Origin: an uncultured Novosphingobium sp.
GTDB taxonomy: Bacteria; Pseudomonadota; Alphaproteobacteria; Sphingomonadales; Sphingomonadaceae
Length of the DNA: 30,025 bases
NCBI GenBank assembly: GCA_946886365.1
Contig: CAMPIM010000035.1
Span: 1-30,025, forward strand
Direction of reading: 5' to 3'
Shown: positions 6,860 to 15,608 of the stretch, piece by piece
Layout of the letters: each line of letters opens with the position of its first letter
Position numbering within the stretch: the first letter of the stretch is position 1
Program-made: the position numbers and the translations under genes
Notes under the pieces: generated by a model
The model's input: the letters and a program-made list of their open reading frames with translations, nothing else
What the model was told of the DNA's origin: nothing
Database searches by the model: none

Positions 6860-8008
6860 TCAGGCGCCCGAAAGGTCGATCTCGACCTCGGTCGAGAGGC
6901 CTACGCGGAGCGGATGCGCAGCAAGTTCCTTGGGATCAAGCGCGATGCGCACGGGCAGGCGCTGAACCACCTTGATCCAGTTGCCGGTCGCATTTTGCGC
7001 GGGGATCAGCGCTAGCGATGATCCGGTACCGCCGGAAAAGCCGATGACCTTGCCATGATAAACGACGTCGCCGCCGTAGATGTCAGCAACGACCGTGGCG
7101 GGCATGCCGACGCGTACGCGGCGCAGCTGCCGTTCCTTGAAATTGGCATCGACATAGACTTGGCTGAGCGGGACGATGCTCATGATCGGGCTGCCCTGCG
7201 CCACGCGCTGGCCTACCTGCACCTGACGGCGCGTCACCACGCCATCTATCGGCGCGCGGATGATCGTGCGGCCAAGGTCGAGCCGGGCATTTTCCAGCTT
7301 CGCCTTGGCGGCGAGGACAGCGGGGTCCGTTTCGACCGTCGATCCACTGACCAGAGCATCATTGGCGGCAAGCTGTCCTTCCGCCGCACCCTGAGTCGCG
7401 CGTGCCGTTGCCACGCCTGCGCGCGCCTGTTCAAGGCCCGCACGGGCAGCGGCAAATGCCTTGCGCGCGCTGGTGACTTCTTCACCCGAGACAGCGCCTT
7501 CGGGCGCCAAAGCCTCGCGCCGCTGAAGATCGACGCGCGCCTTGTCATAGTCCGCTTGGGCGGCGGCGAGCTGCGCGCCTGCCTGCGCGATGTCGGCGCC
7601 CCGCGCCTGCACCTGAGCGGCGAGCGATGAACTGGTCGCGGCGGTCTGGCGGAAACGGCGGCGCGCTTCGGCAAGGTCGGCCTCCGCCTGCGCGACGGCA
7701 ATGCGCGCGTTGGTGGGGTCCAGCCGCACCAATATGTCGCCGCGCTTCACCGCCTGCGTGTCGGTCACCCGCACTTCGACGGCTTGCGCGGAGATGAGCG
7801 GCGTCACCTGCGCGATCTCGGCATTCACATAGGCATTGTCGGTGCCGACATGATTGCGGCCGATCAACAGATACCAAAGGGCGTAGATCGCGCCGATGAC
7901 CAAAACGGCCAAGGCCAAGCGGACCAGCCATTTCTTGCGCTGCTCCATCCGCGCGCTCTTGTCGGCGCTGCCGGTATCGGCGGTGAATTCGGGGGCTGCA
8001 TCAGCCAT
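6860..8008 (-). CDS. emrA: EmrA/HlyD-family membrane fusion protein
   Basis: This 382-residue periplasmic adaptor has a short cytoplasmic N-terminus, one membrane helix (about 26-47, LVRLALAVLVIGAIYALWYL), the family start of the barrel region TDNAYVNAEIAQVTP, a long Ala/Glu/Gln-rich coiled-coil hairpin (about 95-220) and a C-terminal beta-barrel with DANFKERQLRRVRVG. It links the EmrB pump to the NodT-type channel. The ATG at 8008 (AAGGA 8 bases upstream) is preferred to the longer frame reaching 8074, and overlaps the nodT stop by 8 bases, showing a single operon nodT-emrA-emrB. Confidence 0.9.
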   Translation of the reverse strand: MADAAPEFTADTGSADKSARMEQRKKWLVRLALAVLVIGAIYALWYLLIGRNHVGTDNAYVNAEIAQVTPLISAQAVEVRVTDTQAVKRGDILVRLDPTNARIAVAQAEADLAEARRRFRQTAATSSSLAAQVQARGADIAQAGAQLAAAQADYDKARVDLQRREALAPEGAVSGEEVTSARKAFAAARAGLEQARAGVATARATQGAAEGQLAANDALVSGSTVETDPAVLAAKAKLENARLDLGRTIIRAPIDGVVTRRQVQVGQRVAQGSPIMSIVPLSQVYVDANFKERQLRRVRVGMPATVVADIYGGDVVYHGKVIGFSGGTGSSLALIPAQNATGNWIKVVQRLPVRIALDPKELAAHPLRVGLSTEVEIDLSGA

Positions 8009-9512
8009 TGGGCAGGTCCTTGGACGATGTGCCGCTGGCAGCGAAGCCGCCGCCGAGCGCGCGAATGAGGGCAATGTCAGTGGAAAAGGTCAGCGCTTCA
8101 AGCTCCGCGACGGATTGGCGGGCGGAAAGCAGCTGGTCCTCGACATTCAGAACGTCGAGGAAGGTGAACAGACCGCCTCTGTAGCGCTTCTGCGCTATGG
8201 CATAGGCTTCCTCCGACGCGGCCAGCGCGGCGCGGGCTTCCGTCAGCCGCTGAACCAATATCCGGCGGCCGGTGACGGCATCGGCCACGTCGCGATAGGC
8301 GCCAAGGACGGTCTTGTCATAATTGGCGACGGCCTCGTCGAAGGTCGCCCGCGCGCCACGATAGCGGCCGCGCAGTTCCCCACCATGAAAGATCGGCAAG
8401 CTGATCGCTGGCCCGACATTGCCGAACAGCGAATCCTTACTGAACAAGGTGTCGAGAAAAGAGCGGGGACCCGACGTCGAGGGATCGAGGAAGGACGTGT
8501 TGTAGCCGAGCGACTGCACCCCGACGAGGGCGCTGAGGCTAATGGCCGGGAAAAAGTCGGCGCGGGCAACCTTGATGCGCTTGGCAGCGGCTTCCGTGCG
8601 GGCAAGCGCGGCGGCGACATCGGGGCGGCGTGCCACCAGGTTGGTGGTGACATCGGCGGGCAGGCCCAAATCCGTGACCTTGCCCAGATGCGGCTGCGTG
8701 ATGGCAAGGCCGCGATCAGGGCCTGCGCCGATCAGCGCCGCGATCTGATGCCGACGGACGGCGATGGATTGGTCGATGCCCGCCAGCACGGCGCGGGCGG
8801 CAGACACGGTCGCATCGGCTTGCCGCACGCTACCCCGTGTTTCCAGCCCGTTGCGCTGCCGCTCCGTCACCAGTTTCTGGCTGGCGGATCGGATGTCCAA
8901 CGCGCGTTGCTGGATAGCTCGTTGGTCGAACAGGCGGGCCAAGTCGGCATAAGCATCGGCGATGCCCGTCGTCAGCATCAGACGCGCCTGCTGCGCATCG
9001 ATGTTGGCAGCCTCCGCCTCCGATGTGGCGGCAGCCAGCGCCGCCCGGTTCCGGCCCCATAGATCAAGGTCGAAATTCAGGTCGAGCGCGGCTTTTCCCG
9101 TACCCAACCAGCCTTTGGGCACAAAGTCCTTGGGGAAGCCCATATTATAGCTCTGCTTCGTCGCGGCCGCCGATCCGGTAAGATCAACGGACGGGAGCAG
9201 CGAGGCTCCGGCCTGCTGCGCGGCGGCGGATGCTTGGCGGAAACGCGCGGAAGCGGCAGCGATGTCGGGGGAGGCGGCAAGTCCCTCCTCCATCAACGCA
9301 TCAAGTTGCGAGTCGCCATAGCTTTTCCACCATCCATCGGCTGGCCATAGCGCGTCGCCCTGCCCCAGCGTTTCCGACGCCGCGATGCTGGAGGCTGTCC
9401 GGGGCGCGGGCGCCTTGCCGAGATCTGGCACGGCCGCGCAGGCGGAAAGCGCCAATATCGCGACCGGCAGAAACCCGGCATGCGCGGAATTAATGAGACG
9501 ATTTAGGGACAT
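8001..9512 (-). CDS. NodT-family outer-membrane efflux lipoprotein (TolC-like)
   Basis: This 503-residue protein starts MSLNRLINSAHAGFLPVAIL and has a lipobox ending in Cys25 (LSAC), as in NodT/OprM outer-membrane factors. Two OEP repeats follow, with family stretches such as DALWPADGWWKSYGD, LDLNFDLDLWGRN, ARRPDVAAALARTEAA and ISLPIFHGGELRG. It should form the trimeric exit duct of the EmrAB pump. Earlier in-frame starts exist (9527, 9560) but lie in the operator region and would spoil the signal peptide; no strong Shine-Dalgarno is visible at 9512. It is the first gene of the efflux operon and is divergent from the TetR regulator. Confidence 0.88.
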   Translation of the reverse strand: MSLNRLINSAHAGFLPVAILALSACAAVPDLGKAPAPRTASSIAASETLGQGDALWPADGWWKSYGDSQLDALMEEGLAASPDIAAASARFRQASAAAQQAGASLLPSVDLTGSAAATKQSYNMGFPKDFVPKGWLGTGKAALDLNFDLDLWGRNRAALAAATSEAEAANIDAQQARLMLTTGIADAYADLARLFDQRAIQQRALDIRSASQKLVTERQRNGLETRGSVRQADATVSAARAVLAGIDQSIAVRRHQIAALIGAGPDRGLAITQPHLGKVTDLGLPADVTTNLVARRPDVAAALARTEAAAKRIKVARADFFPAISLSALVGVQSLGYNTSFLDPSTSGPRSFLDTLFSKDSLFGNVGPAISLPIFHGGELRGRYRGARATFDEAVANYDKTVLGAYRDVADAVTGRRILVQRLTEARAALAASEEAYAIAQKRYRGGLFTFLDVLNVEDQLLSARQSVAELEALTFSTDIALIRALGGGFAASGTSSKDLPNG

Positions 9513-9520
9513 AAGAAACT

Positions 9521-9534
9521 GTACCATGTGGTAT
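9521..9534. promoter_or_regulatory. TetR-type operator, copy 1 (nodT side)
   Basis: GTACCATGTGGTAT differs at two positions from the perfect palindrome GTACCATATGGTAC. It lies 9 bases before the nodT start. The same motif recurs at 9582-9595, centres 61 bp apart, about six helical turns. Confidence 0.7.
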
Positions 9535-9581
9535 GAAAACTGCCTTTGCGCCTGCTGCACGGCCTTGTCAACAAGATAATC

Positions 9582-9595
9582 GTACTATATGGTAC
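9582..9595. promoter_or_regulatory. TetR-type operator, copy 2 (regulator side)
   Basis: GTACTATATGGTAC differs at one position from the palindrome GTACCATATGGTAC. It ends 6 bases before the regulator ATG at 9602, so bound protein would block the regulator's own expression. GATAAT (9575-9580) just upstream is a possible -10, which would give a very short 5-prime leader; no Shine-Dalgarno site is seen before 9602. Confidence 0.7.
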
Positions 9596-9601
9596 GCATT
9601 T

Positions 9602-10273
9602 ATGAGCGCCCCTGCAGACCTTGCCTCCCTATCCCGCCGCGAAGCAAACAGGCGCGATCGCCGTGATGCGATCGTCGCGGTCGCCCGCCGGTCATTCCTG
9701 GAAAATGGCTATGCCGCGACCACCATGTCCTCCATCGCCGCCGAACTGGGTGGGTCGAAGGGCACCTTGTGGAGCTATTTCCCCGGCAAGGAGGAATTGT
9801 TCGCCGCCGTCCTACGCGACGCGACGGAAACCTATCACGCCAGCCTCGCCCAGCTTCTGGACACGGGTGGTCCACTTGATCAAACGCTCCTGCGCTTCAG
9901 TCATGATCTGCTGCGCAAGGTGACGTCACCAGACGCGATCGCGCTGCATCGGCTGGTAGCGGCGGAGTCGAGCCGGTTTCCAAAGATGGGCGAGATTTTC
10001 CTGGCACTTGCGCCCTTATATACGCGCAACCTGCTCGCCCGCTTTTTGGAGGCGGCGATGGAGCAGGGCCAATTGCGCCGCGCCGATGCCCAGCTTGCGG
10101 CGCGGACGCTGATTGTGCTCACCTTGTCGGGCAGTCACCAGCAGATGATCTGGGGCAATGGTCAGCCACCCACGCCCGAGCAGTTGGACGCCGACGTGGC
10201 TTTTGCGGTCGATTGCTTCCTGCGCGCCTATGCGCCCGAAGCGGAAGCACCTTCACACGAAAGATCGCATTAA
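9602..10273 (+). CDS. TetR/AcrR-family repressor of the efflux operon
   Basis: This 223-residue regulator has the TetR helix-turn-helix near residues 28-70 (ATTMSSIAAELGGSKGTLWSYF then GKEELFAAVL) and a C-terminal all-helical ligand domain of the AcrR type. It is divergent from nodT-emrA-emrB, the classic layout for a local repressor, and the two palindromes between them are the expected binding sites. The longer frame from 9533 runs across both the operator and the likely promoter, so ATG 9602 (MSAPADLASLSRREANRR) is chosen. The inducing ligand is unknown. Confidence 0.88.
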   Translation: MSAPADLASLSRREANRRDRRDAIVAVARRSFLENGYAATTMSSIAAELGGSKGTLWSYFPGKEELFAAVLRDATETYHASLAQLLDTGGPLDQTLLRFSHDLLRKVTSPDAIALHRLVAAESSRFPKMGEIFLALAPLYTRNLLARFLEAAMEQGQLRRADAQLAARTLIVLTLSGSHQQMIWGNGQPPTPEQLDADVAFAVDCFLRAYAPEAEAPSHERSH

Positions 10274-10325
10274 CCATTTCTTTGCGCACTTATCCTAGAT
10301 CAAGGCGTGTGAGGAGACGCATGCC

Positions 10326-10949
10326 ATGCAGTTTTTCAAATCCGCTGCGAGGACGCTTAACAAGGACGGCGACAACGCGAAGAGCGCTCGCCCGCTTCGT
10401 CGCCGCAGGCTTTTGCTGATCGAGGAAGACGACACGGCCCGCGCCGTGATCGCGCGTCGCCTTTCCCATCTCCATTATGACGTGGTGCTGGCCGAAAACG
10501 GCTTCGTGGCGCTGAACCGCCTTCTCTCCCGCTCTGTGGACATCATCCTGATCGACATGGGACTGGCGATCCTGCCGGGCATAGCCACCATGAAGAAAAT
10601 CCGTGCCGCTGGCCTTGCCGGTCAGGCGAGTTTCGTGATGATCGCGGGCAAGCAGGATAACGCCAGCGTCGTGGAAGCACTGGAAGCGGGCGTGGACGAT
10701 TATGTGACCAAGCCTTTCGACTTCGACGTGCTGGACGCGCGGCTCCGCCATTTGTGCCAGCGCGCCGATGAGGTGAACGCCCTCACCCGGCACAATGCCG
10801 AACTCGACGCCCGCATTGCGCGACGCGCCGTGGAACTGGGCGAGACGCGCGACGCGCTTGAGGAAATGCAGGTCGATCGGGCGCGGCTGGTCTCATCGAT
10901 CCAGGCGTTGAATGATGAAATCGCCCGGCTGAACGCTGCCCGCCCCTGA
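10326..10949 (+). CDS. Orphan response-regulator receiver with C-terminal coiled coil
   Basis: This 207-residue protein has a basic N-terminal tail, a receiver domain (about 28-145) and a helical, Arg/Glu-rich C-terminal segment (about 148-204) that looks like a coiled coil and not a DNA-binding domain. Acidic pair E33/E34, acceptor D77 (LIDMG) and K129 (VTKPF) are present. The position normally held by Thr/Ser reads Ala (VMIAGKQ, Ala107). GAGGAG at 10311-10316 supports ATG 10326 over an out-of-frame ATG at 10321. No histidine kinase is nearby. It may be a single-domain adaptor or partner-binding protein; the output is unknown. Confidence 0.75.
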   Translation: MQFFKSAARTLNKDGDNAKSARPLRRRRLLLIEEDDTARAVIARRLSHLHYDVVLAENGFVALNRLLSRSVDIILIDMGLAILPGIATMKKIRAAGLAGQASFVMIAGKQDNASVVEALEAGVDDYVTKPFDFDVLDARLRHLCQRADEVNALTRHNAELDARIARRAVELGETRDALEEMQVDRARLVSSIQALNDEIARLNAARP

Positions 10950-10960
10950 AACGATCAGGG
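10944..10960. terminator. Short hairpin between convergent genes
   Basis: CCCTGA (10944-10949) and TCAGGG (10955-10960) form a 6-bp stem with a 5-base loop, overlapping the receiver gene's stop codon. It lies 2 bases from the stop of convergent zntB. There is no T run, so termination is uncertain. Confidence 0.3.
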
Positions 10961-10962
10961 CT

Positions 10963-11919
10963 TCAGCGCTTTAACCAGCGAGTCGCGGTGAACCAGCCGC
11001 CAATCCCGATCGCCATGGCGACGCATACCGCCACCACGCCCCAAAAGGCCCAGGGTTCATGGGCGAAGGGAATGCCGTTGACGTTCATGCCGAGCAGCCC
11101 GGTCAGGAAAGTGAGCGGCAGGAAAACCAGCGCCACGACCGATATGATCAACGCCTGCCGGTTCATCTGTTCCGCGCGCAGGTCCGTCAGCTCTTCATGC
11201 GCCAGCGCCGATCGCTCGCGCACCGCCTCCAGCTCCTCCGCCATGCGGGCGCAGCGATCCGCCGCTTCCTGCAAATGCAGCCGATCATCGGGATGAAGCC
11301 AGGGCGCATCCGCCGCTGACAATCTTTCAAGCGCCTGCCGCTGCGGTGAGATGAAGCGGCGATAGCTTATCGCCGACGCCCGGATTTCCGACACCTGCCG
11401 CCGCACCTCGGCCGCGCCATTGTCGCTCAGCGCGCTTTCGATCTCGTCCAGATCATCGCCCAGTTGCGCGACTTCCGGATCAAGCGCTTCAGTGATTTCC
11501 TGCGCAAAGGCGGCGATAAGGTCGCCCGGATCGCGAATCTCTCCGGCCAGCATCTGCTTCACCACCGCCTCCATCGCCGCGAGTGGGCGGTAGCTGACGG
11601 TGATCACCCGCGCATGTTCGGCCCACAGGCGGATCGACACCAACGGATCGCCGCTTGCCTCGGCGTCCGCACCCAGACCGCGCAGGTTGATGAGCGCACC
11701 ATGCGCCATCACGGTGCAACGCGGCCGGGTTTCCTGCGCCAACAGCGCCGACAGCGCCGCCTGCGGCATATGGTCGCAGCGCGAAACGATGCTTTGGGCA
11801 TCCTCCCGCCAGCCATCGGCATGAATCCAGCTGAAAGGGGCATGGTCCGCCTGCGCGCAAAAATCATCGAGAGAGATTTCGCGCGCCGCTTCGCTGTTAT
11901 AGACGAACACCCGGCTCAT
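10963..11919 (-). CDS. zntB: ZntB-like CorA-family zinc/metal transporter
   Basis: This 318-residue protein has a large soluble N-terminal domain with long helices (about 115-250) and two C-terminal membrane helices (about 256-280 and 290-312). The loop motif is GMNVNGIP, the GxN signature that marks the CorA superfamily and, with this context, the ZntB branch. It should be a pentameric inner-membrane metal transporter. The start ATG overlaps the siroheme synthase stop by 4 bases (ATGA), making it the last gene of the argH operon. Zinc as substrate is taken from the family; magnesium cannot be excluded. Confidence 0.85.
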   Translation of the reverse strand: MSRVFVYNSEAAREISLDDFCAQADHAPFSWIHADGWREDAQSIVSRCDHMPQAALSALLAQETRPRCTVMAHGALINLRGLGADAEASGDPLVSIRLWAEHARVITVSYRPLAAMEAVVKQMLAGEIRDPGDLIAAFAQEITEALDPEVAQLGDDLDEIESALSDNGAAEVRRQVSEIRASAISYRRFISPQRQALERLSAADAPWLHPDDRLHLQEAADRCARMAEELEAVRERSALAHEELTDLRAEQMNRQALIISVVALVFLPLTFLTGLLGMNVNGIPFAHEPWAFWGVVAVCVAMAIGIGGWFTATRWLKR

Positions 11920-12674
11920 TGCGGCATCTCCAGCCAGAGCGAGAGCCCCTCCTCCGGTGTATCCGGCGGCATGATGGCGGGGATGCGCACAGCGTCGGCG
12001 CGAGCACGGTCAAGGATCGCCGCTGGCACATCGGGCCTATGATAGATGCGATCAGCCTCCCCAAGCAGGCGCGCCGCGCGGAGCGTCAGGTCATCGGGAT
12101 CGCTCGACAGCAGGCACAGCGCGACAAGACGGGAGGGTTCCGCATCGCCCTGCTCCGCCAGCCAGCGGGGCACCTCGTCAGCGGAATCCTCGCGCAGCGG
12201 GTCGATCAGACCGCCAGCCGACAGGCCAGCGTCAATCGCGCGGCGGCGGGCGCTGGCATCGGGCCAGCGTGCGCGAATGGCGTCTCGGGCAGCGTGCAAC
12301 GCGGTGGCAAGCCTGCCCAGCTTTTCCGGCAATATCGCCTCGATCCGCTGGCGCAGCGCCTTTGCCAGCCCCGCCGACGCACCGCCGGTGCCGATGGCGA
12401 TCAGCACGGGATCGCGATCGATGATGGCAGGCAGGGTGAAATCACAAAGCTCCGGCCGGTCGGTCGCGTTCACCAGCACGCCCCGCGCCTTCAGCCGCGC
12501 AACCGTCGCATCATCGCCATCTGCGACGATTGCGATGGCCGCGTCCTCAGCTTCCCCCACGACATGCGCGCCCGCCCGTTCGAGGAGCCGCCGCTTGGCA
12601 TCCGCAGCCTCGCCGCTTCCCGTCAGGATAACCGGCCTGCCCTTCAACACCAGGAGGACGGGCAGGCTTTGCAT
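11916..12674 (-). CDS. Siroheme synthase N-terminal type (precorrin-2 dehydrogenase/ferrochelatase) with degenerate SUMT tail
   Basis: This 252-residue protein carries the CysG N-terminal (Met8p-like) fold: an NAD-binding start (LVLKGRPVILTGSG), the NATDRPELCDF motif (69-79) and GTGGASAGLAKALRQ (95-109), followed by the dimerisation helices. It should convert precorrin-2 to sirohydrochlorin and insert iron, giving siroheme for nitrite and sulfite reductases. Residues 182-232 resemble the first 50 residues of the uroporphyrinogen methyltransferase half of CysG (DPDDLTLRAARLLGEADRIY), but the SAM-binding glycine loop is replaced by CLLSSDP and the rest of the domain is missing. A separate methyltransferase must therefore exist. 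ATG 12674 shares one base with the lysA stop; the longer frame to 12752 lies inside lysA. Confidence 0.85.
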   Translation of the reverse strand: MQSLPVLLVLKGRPVILTGSGEAADAKRRLLERAGAHVVGEAEDAAIAIVADGDDATVARLKARGVLVNATDRPELCDFTLPAIIDRDPVLIAIGTGGASAGLAKALRQRIEAILPEKLGRLATALHAARDAIRARWPDASARRRAIDAGLSAGGLIDPLREDSADEVPRWLAEQGDAEPSRLVALCLLSSDPDDLTLRAARLLGEADRIYHRPDVPAAILDRARADAVRIPAIMPPDTPEEGLSLWLEMPQ

Positions 12675-13939
12675 CAGCCCTGCACCCAGTCCGGAATGGT
12701 GTCCGCCTCGATCAGCGCCTCGATCGGCGGACGGGCGCGGACCACGGCCCATTTGTCGCCGGACACCAGCACTTCGGGCGTCAGCGGGCGGCTGTTATAG
12801 GTGCCCGCCATGGTCGCGCCATAAGCGCCCGCCGTCATGAAGGCGACCAGATCGCCCGCCTGCACCACGTCCATGTCACGGTGCATGGCGAAAGTATCGC
12901 CCGTCTCGCACACCGGACCCACCACATTGGCAGTCTCCCGCACACCCGAAGGATCAACGGCGCGAATGTCGTGCCAGGCGTCATAAAGGCTGGGCCGCAT
13001 CAGGTCGTTCATCGCCGCATCGACGATGACAAACGGCGCCTGCGCGCCCTGTTTGACGCGGACCACCCGCGACAGCAGCGCGCCTGCATTGCCGACGATG
13101 ACCCGGCCCGGCTCGAACATCAGGCGCACATTCCAGCCCTGCGTGACCCGCGTCACCATCTCGCCATACACAGCCGGCAGCGGCGGAATGGGGAGTGACG
13201 GGTCGTAGGGGACGCCCAGTCCGCCGCCCAGATCGGCGGTACGGATGGCATGCCCAGCGGCGCGCAGCTGTTCGATCAGGACGCCGACCTTCGTGAAGGC
13301 CGCCTCAAGCGGGGCAAGATCGGTCAGCTGGCTACCGATATGGACGGCGACACCCTGTACATCCAGGCCGGGCAGATCGCGCGCGGCGGCGTAGCTTTCC
13401 AGCGCCCGGTCATAGGGGATGCCAAACTTGTTTTCCGACTTGCCGGTCGAAATCTTGGCGTGGGTGCCTGCGTCCACATCGGGGTTGATGCGATAGGCGA
13501 CGGGAGCCTTCTTCCCCATCGACAGCGCCACCTCGGCCAGCATCTCGGCTTCCGGCTCGCTCTCCAGGTTAAACTGGAAAATGCCATGCTCCAGCGCCAG
13601 CCGCATCTCTTCGGCGGTCTTGCCGACGCCGGAAAAGACGATGCGGTTGGCCGGGATGCCAGCCGCGATCGCGCGCAACAACTCACCACCCGAAACCACA
13701 TCAGCGCCCAGCCCCAGCTTCGCCAGCGTTGCCAGCACCGCGCCATTGGGATTGGCTTTCACCGCAAAGGCGATCAGCGGATCGTCCAGACGCGACAAGG
13801 CATCGCGAAAGACGGTGACGTGGCGCGTCAGGGTGGCGGTGGAATAGATATAGACCGGCGTGCCGACCGCCTGCGCGATGTCCGCCATCGGCACCTGCTC
13901 CACATGCATGGCGCCGTTCACATAGTCGAAATGGTCCAA
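12674..13939 (-). CDS. lysA: Diaminopimelate decarboxylase
   Basis: This 421-residue PLP enzyme makes L-lysine from meso-diaminopimelate, the last step of the pathway. The lysine that binds PLP is K61 in AFAVKANPNG; the glycine loop GGGLGVPYD and the substrate-binding CETGDTFA motif are intact, and AGAYGATMAGTYNSRP near the C-terminus fits the family. The start is TTG at 13939 (MDHFDYVNG), which matches the usual N-terminus of the family; the first ATG in frame would remove it. It follows lptM by 25 bases and runs directly into the siroheme synthase gene. Confidence 0.94.
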   Translation of the reverse strand: MDHFDYVNGAMHVEQVPMADIAQAVGTPVYIYSTATLTRHVTVFRDALSRLDDPLIAFAVKANPNGAVLATLAKLGLGADVVSGGELLRAIAAGIPANRIVFSGVGKTAEEMRLALEHGIFQFNLESEPEAEMLAEVALSMGKKAPVAYRINPDVDAGTHAKISTGKSENKFGIPYDRALESYAAARDLPGLDVQGVAVHIGSQLTDLAPLEAAFTKVGVLIEQLRAAGHAIRTADLGGGLGVPYDPSLPIPPLPAVYGEMVTRVTQGWNVRLMFEPGRVIVGNAGALLSRVVRVKQGAQAPFVIVDAAMNDLMRPSLYDAWHDIRAVDPSGVRETANVVGPVCETGDTFAMHRDMDVVQAGDLVAFMTAGAYGATMAGTYNSRPLTPEVLVSGDKWAVVRARPPIEALIEADTIPDWVQG

Positions 13940-13964
13940 GGCTCTTTTGTCCTAGCGAATCTTG

Positions 13965-14225
13965 TCAGGGCTGGTTTTCGGGCGGCAGGTCGAACGGATC
14001 ATCCTGGCGCTCCTCCGACTGCGAGAGGATGTCGACGCTGCGTTCGGGCCGCGACTGCATGGATGGCGTCATCAGCTGCTGCGCGGTGGGTGCGGCAGCG
14101 GCGCCGACCGGCACGGCAGGCATCTTTTGCCCTTCAATGGGCTTCAAAGGCTGGCGTCCACCACAGGCTGCGAGCCCAAGCACCAGCAGTGCAAAGGCGA
14201 CATTCCGGCCGATCGCGATCCTCAT
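13965..14225 (-). CDS. lptM: LptM-like small lipoprotein
   Basis: This 86-residue protein has a signal peptide and lipobox LAAC (Cys21) followed by GGRQPLKP, then a Pro/Gln-rich disordered tail. The CGxxxPL core and the position between argH and lysA match LptM (formerly YifL), a small lipoprotein that helps mature the LptD-LptE lipopolysaccharide translocon. The ATG overlaps the argH stop by 4 bases. The name rests on the short motif and the gene order, since the tail is not conserved. Confidence 0.7.
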   Translation of the reverse strand: MRIAIGRNVAFALLVLGLAACGGRQPLKPIEGQKMPAVPVGAAAAPTAQQLMTPSMQSRPERSVDILSQSEERQDDPFDLPPENQP

Positions 14226-15589
14226 GCCTGTTCCTCCCGGGCCTGCTCGATACGCGCGCGCACCTGATCGGGCGCGGTGCCGCCATGGCTTTTGCGGCTC
14301 GCGACCGACGCATCGACCGTCAGCACCGCATAGATGCGCTCATCGATGCGGGCGTCAATGGCTTTCAGCGTCTCGATCGGCAGGTCGGCGAGCGGCGTGC
14401 CCGCACTCTCTGCCGCCGCGACGGCGCGGCCGGTGATATGATGCGCCTCTCGGAACGGGACGTTGGCTTCGCGCACCAGCCAGTCGGCCAAGTCGGTGGC
14501 GGTGGCAAAGCCGCTCTCGGCAAGGCCGCGCATGCGATCGGTACGGAACGTCACCGTCTCGATCATCCCCGTCATCGCCGCGATCGACAGACCCAGCAGG
14601 TCATGCGCCTCGAACACTGGCGGCTTGTCGTCCTGCATGTCCTTGGAATAGGCGAGCGGCAGGCCCTTCATCGTGACGCAAAGCGCCGTCATGCAGCCCA
14701 TGATCCGCCCGGCATGGCCGCGCACCAGTTCGGCGGCGTCGGGATTGCGCTTTTGCGGCATGATCGAGCTGCCGGTGGAATAAGCATCAGGCAGCTTGAT
14801 GAAGCCAAAGGGCTGGCTGGCCCAGATGATGAATTCTTCCGCCAGCCGCGACAGGTGCAGCGCCAGCTGCGTCGCCGCCATCAAATAATCCAGCGCGAAA
14901 TCGCGGTCGGACACGCTGTCCAGGCTATTGTCGGTCGGCTTGGCAAAGCCCAGCGCCGCCGCCGTCGCATGGCGGTCGATCGGAAATCCGGTCCCGGCCA
15001 GCGCTGCCGCGCCCAGCGGGCATTCATTCAGCCGCTCGCGCGCATCGGCGAAGCGGCTGCGGTCGCGCCGGACCATCGCATGATAGGCCATCAGGTGGTG
15101 ACCCAGCGTAACCGGCTGCGCGGACTGAAGATGCGTGAAACCGGGCATCACCGCATCGGCATGCTCTTCCGCCCGCGCCAGCAGCACCTGCTGCAGCGCA
15201 TCAAGGCCGGCCTGCACTTCATCGATGGCGTCGCGCACCCACAGGCGGAAATCGGTCGCCACCTGATCGTTGCGCGACCGCGCCGTGTGCAGCCGCCCCG
15301 CCGCCGGGCCGATCAATTCGGCAAGGCGGGATTCGGTCACCATGTGAATATCTTCAAGGTCCAGGTTCACCGGCACGCCATTGGCTTCATATTCAGCCGC
15401 AATGGTGTCGAGCCCCTGGGCAATCGCCGCCGCGTCGCCCGCGCTGACGATGCCCTGCTTCGCCAGCATCGCGACATGCGCTTTCGACCCGGCGATGTCC
15501 TGCTTCCACAATCGCTTGTCGAATGGGATAGAGGCATTTATCTCGCGCATGACCGAAGCCGGACCCGCTGCGAAGCGTCCGCCCCACAT
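14222..15589 (-). CDS. argH: Argininosuccinate lyase
   Basis: This 455-residue enzyme splits argininosuccinate to arginine and fumarate, the last step of arginine synthesis. The N-terminal MWGGRF motif, [10 protein letters not shown] (101-110), the TH pair at 152-153 and the fumarase-superfamily signature [11 protein letters not shown] (273-283) are all present, and the length is normal. It is the first gene of argH-lptM-lysA-siroheme synthase-zntB. The start lies only 19 bases from the divergent tlpA-like start, so its promoter must overlap that gene. argB of the same pathway is at 28888-29793. Confidence 0.95.
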   Translation of the reverse strand: MWGGRFAAGPASVMREINASIPFDKRLWKQDIAGSKAHVAMLAKQGIVSAGDAAAIAQGLDTIAAEYEANGVPVNLDLEDIHMVTESRLAELIGPAAGRLHTARSRNDQVATDFRLWVRDAIDEVQAGLDALQQVLLARAEEHADAVMPGFTHLQSAQPVTLGHHLMAYHAMVRRDRSRFADARERLNECPLGAAALAGTGFPIDRHATAAALGFAKPTDNSLDSVSDRDFALDYLMAATQLALHLSRLAEEFIIWASQPFGFIKLPDAYSTGSSIMPQKRNPDAAELVRGHAGRIMGCMTALCVTMKGLPLAYSKDMQDDKPPVFEAHDLLGLSIAAMTGMIETVTFRTDRMRGLAESGFATATDLADWLVREANVPFREAHHITGRAVAAAESAGTPLADLPIETLKAIDARIDERIYAVLTVDASVASRKSHGGTAPDQVRARIEQAREEQA

Positions 15590-15608
15590 GCTGTTGGAGC
15601 CGTCCCCC

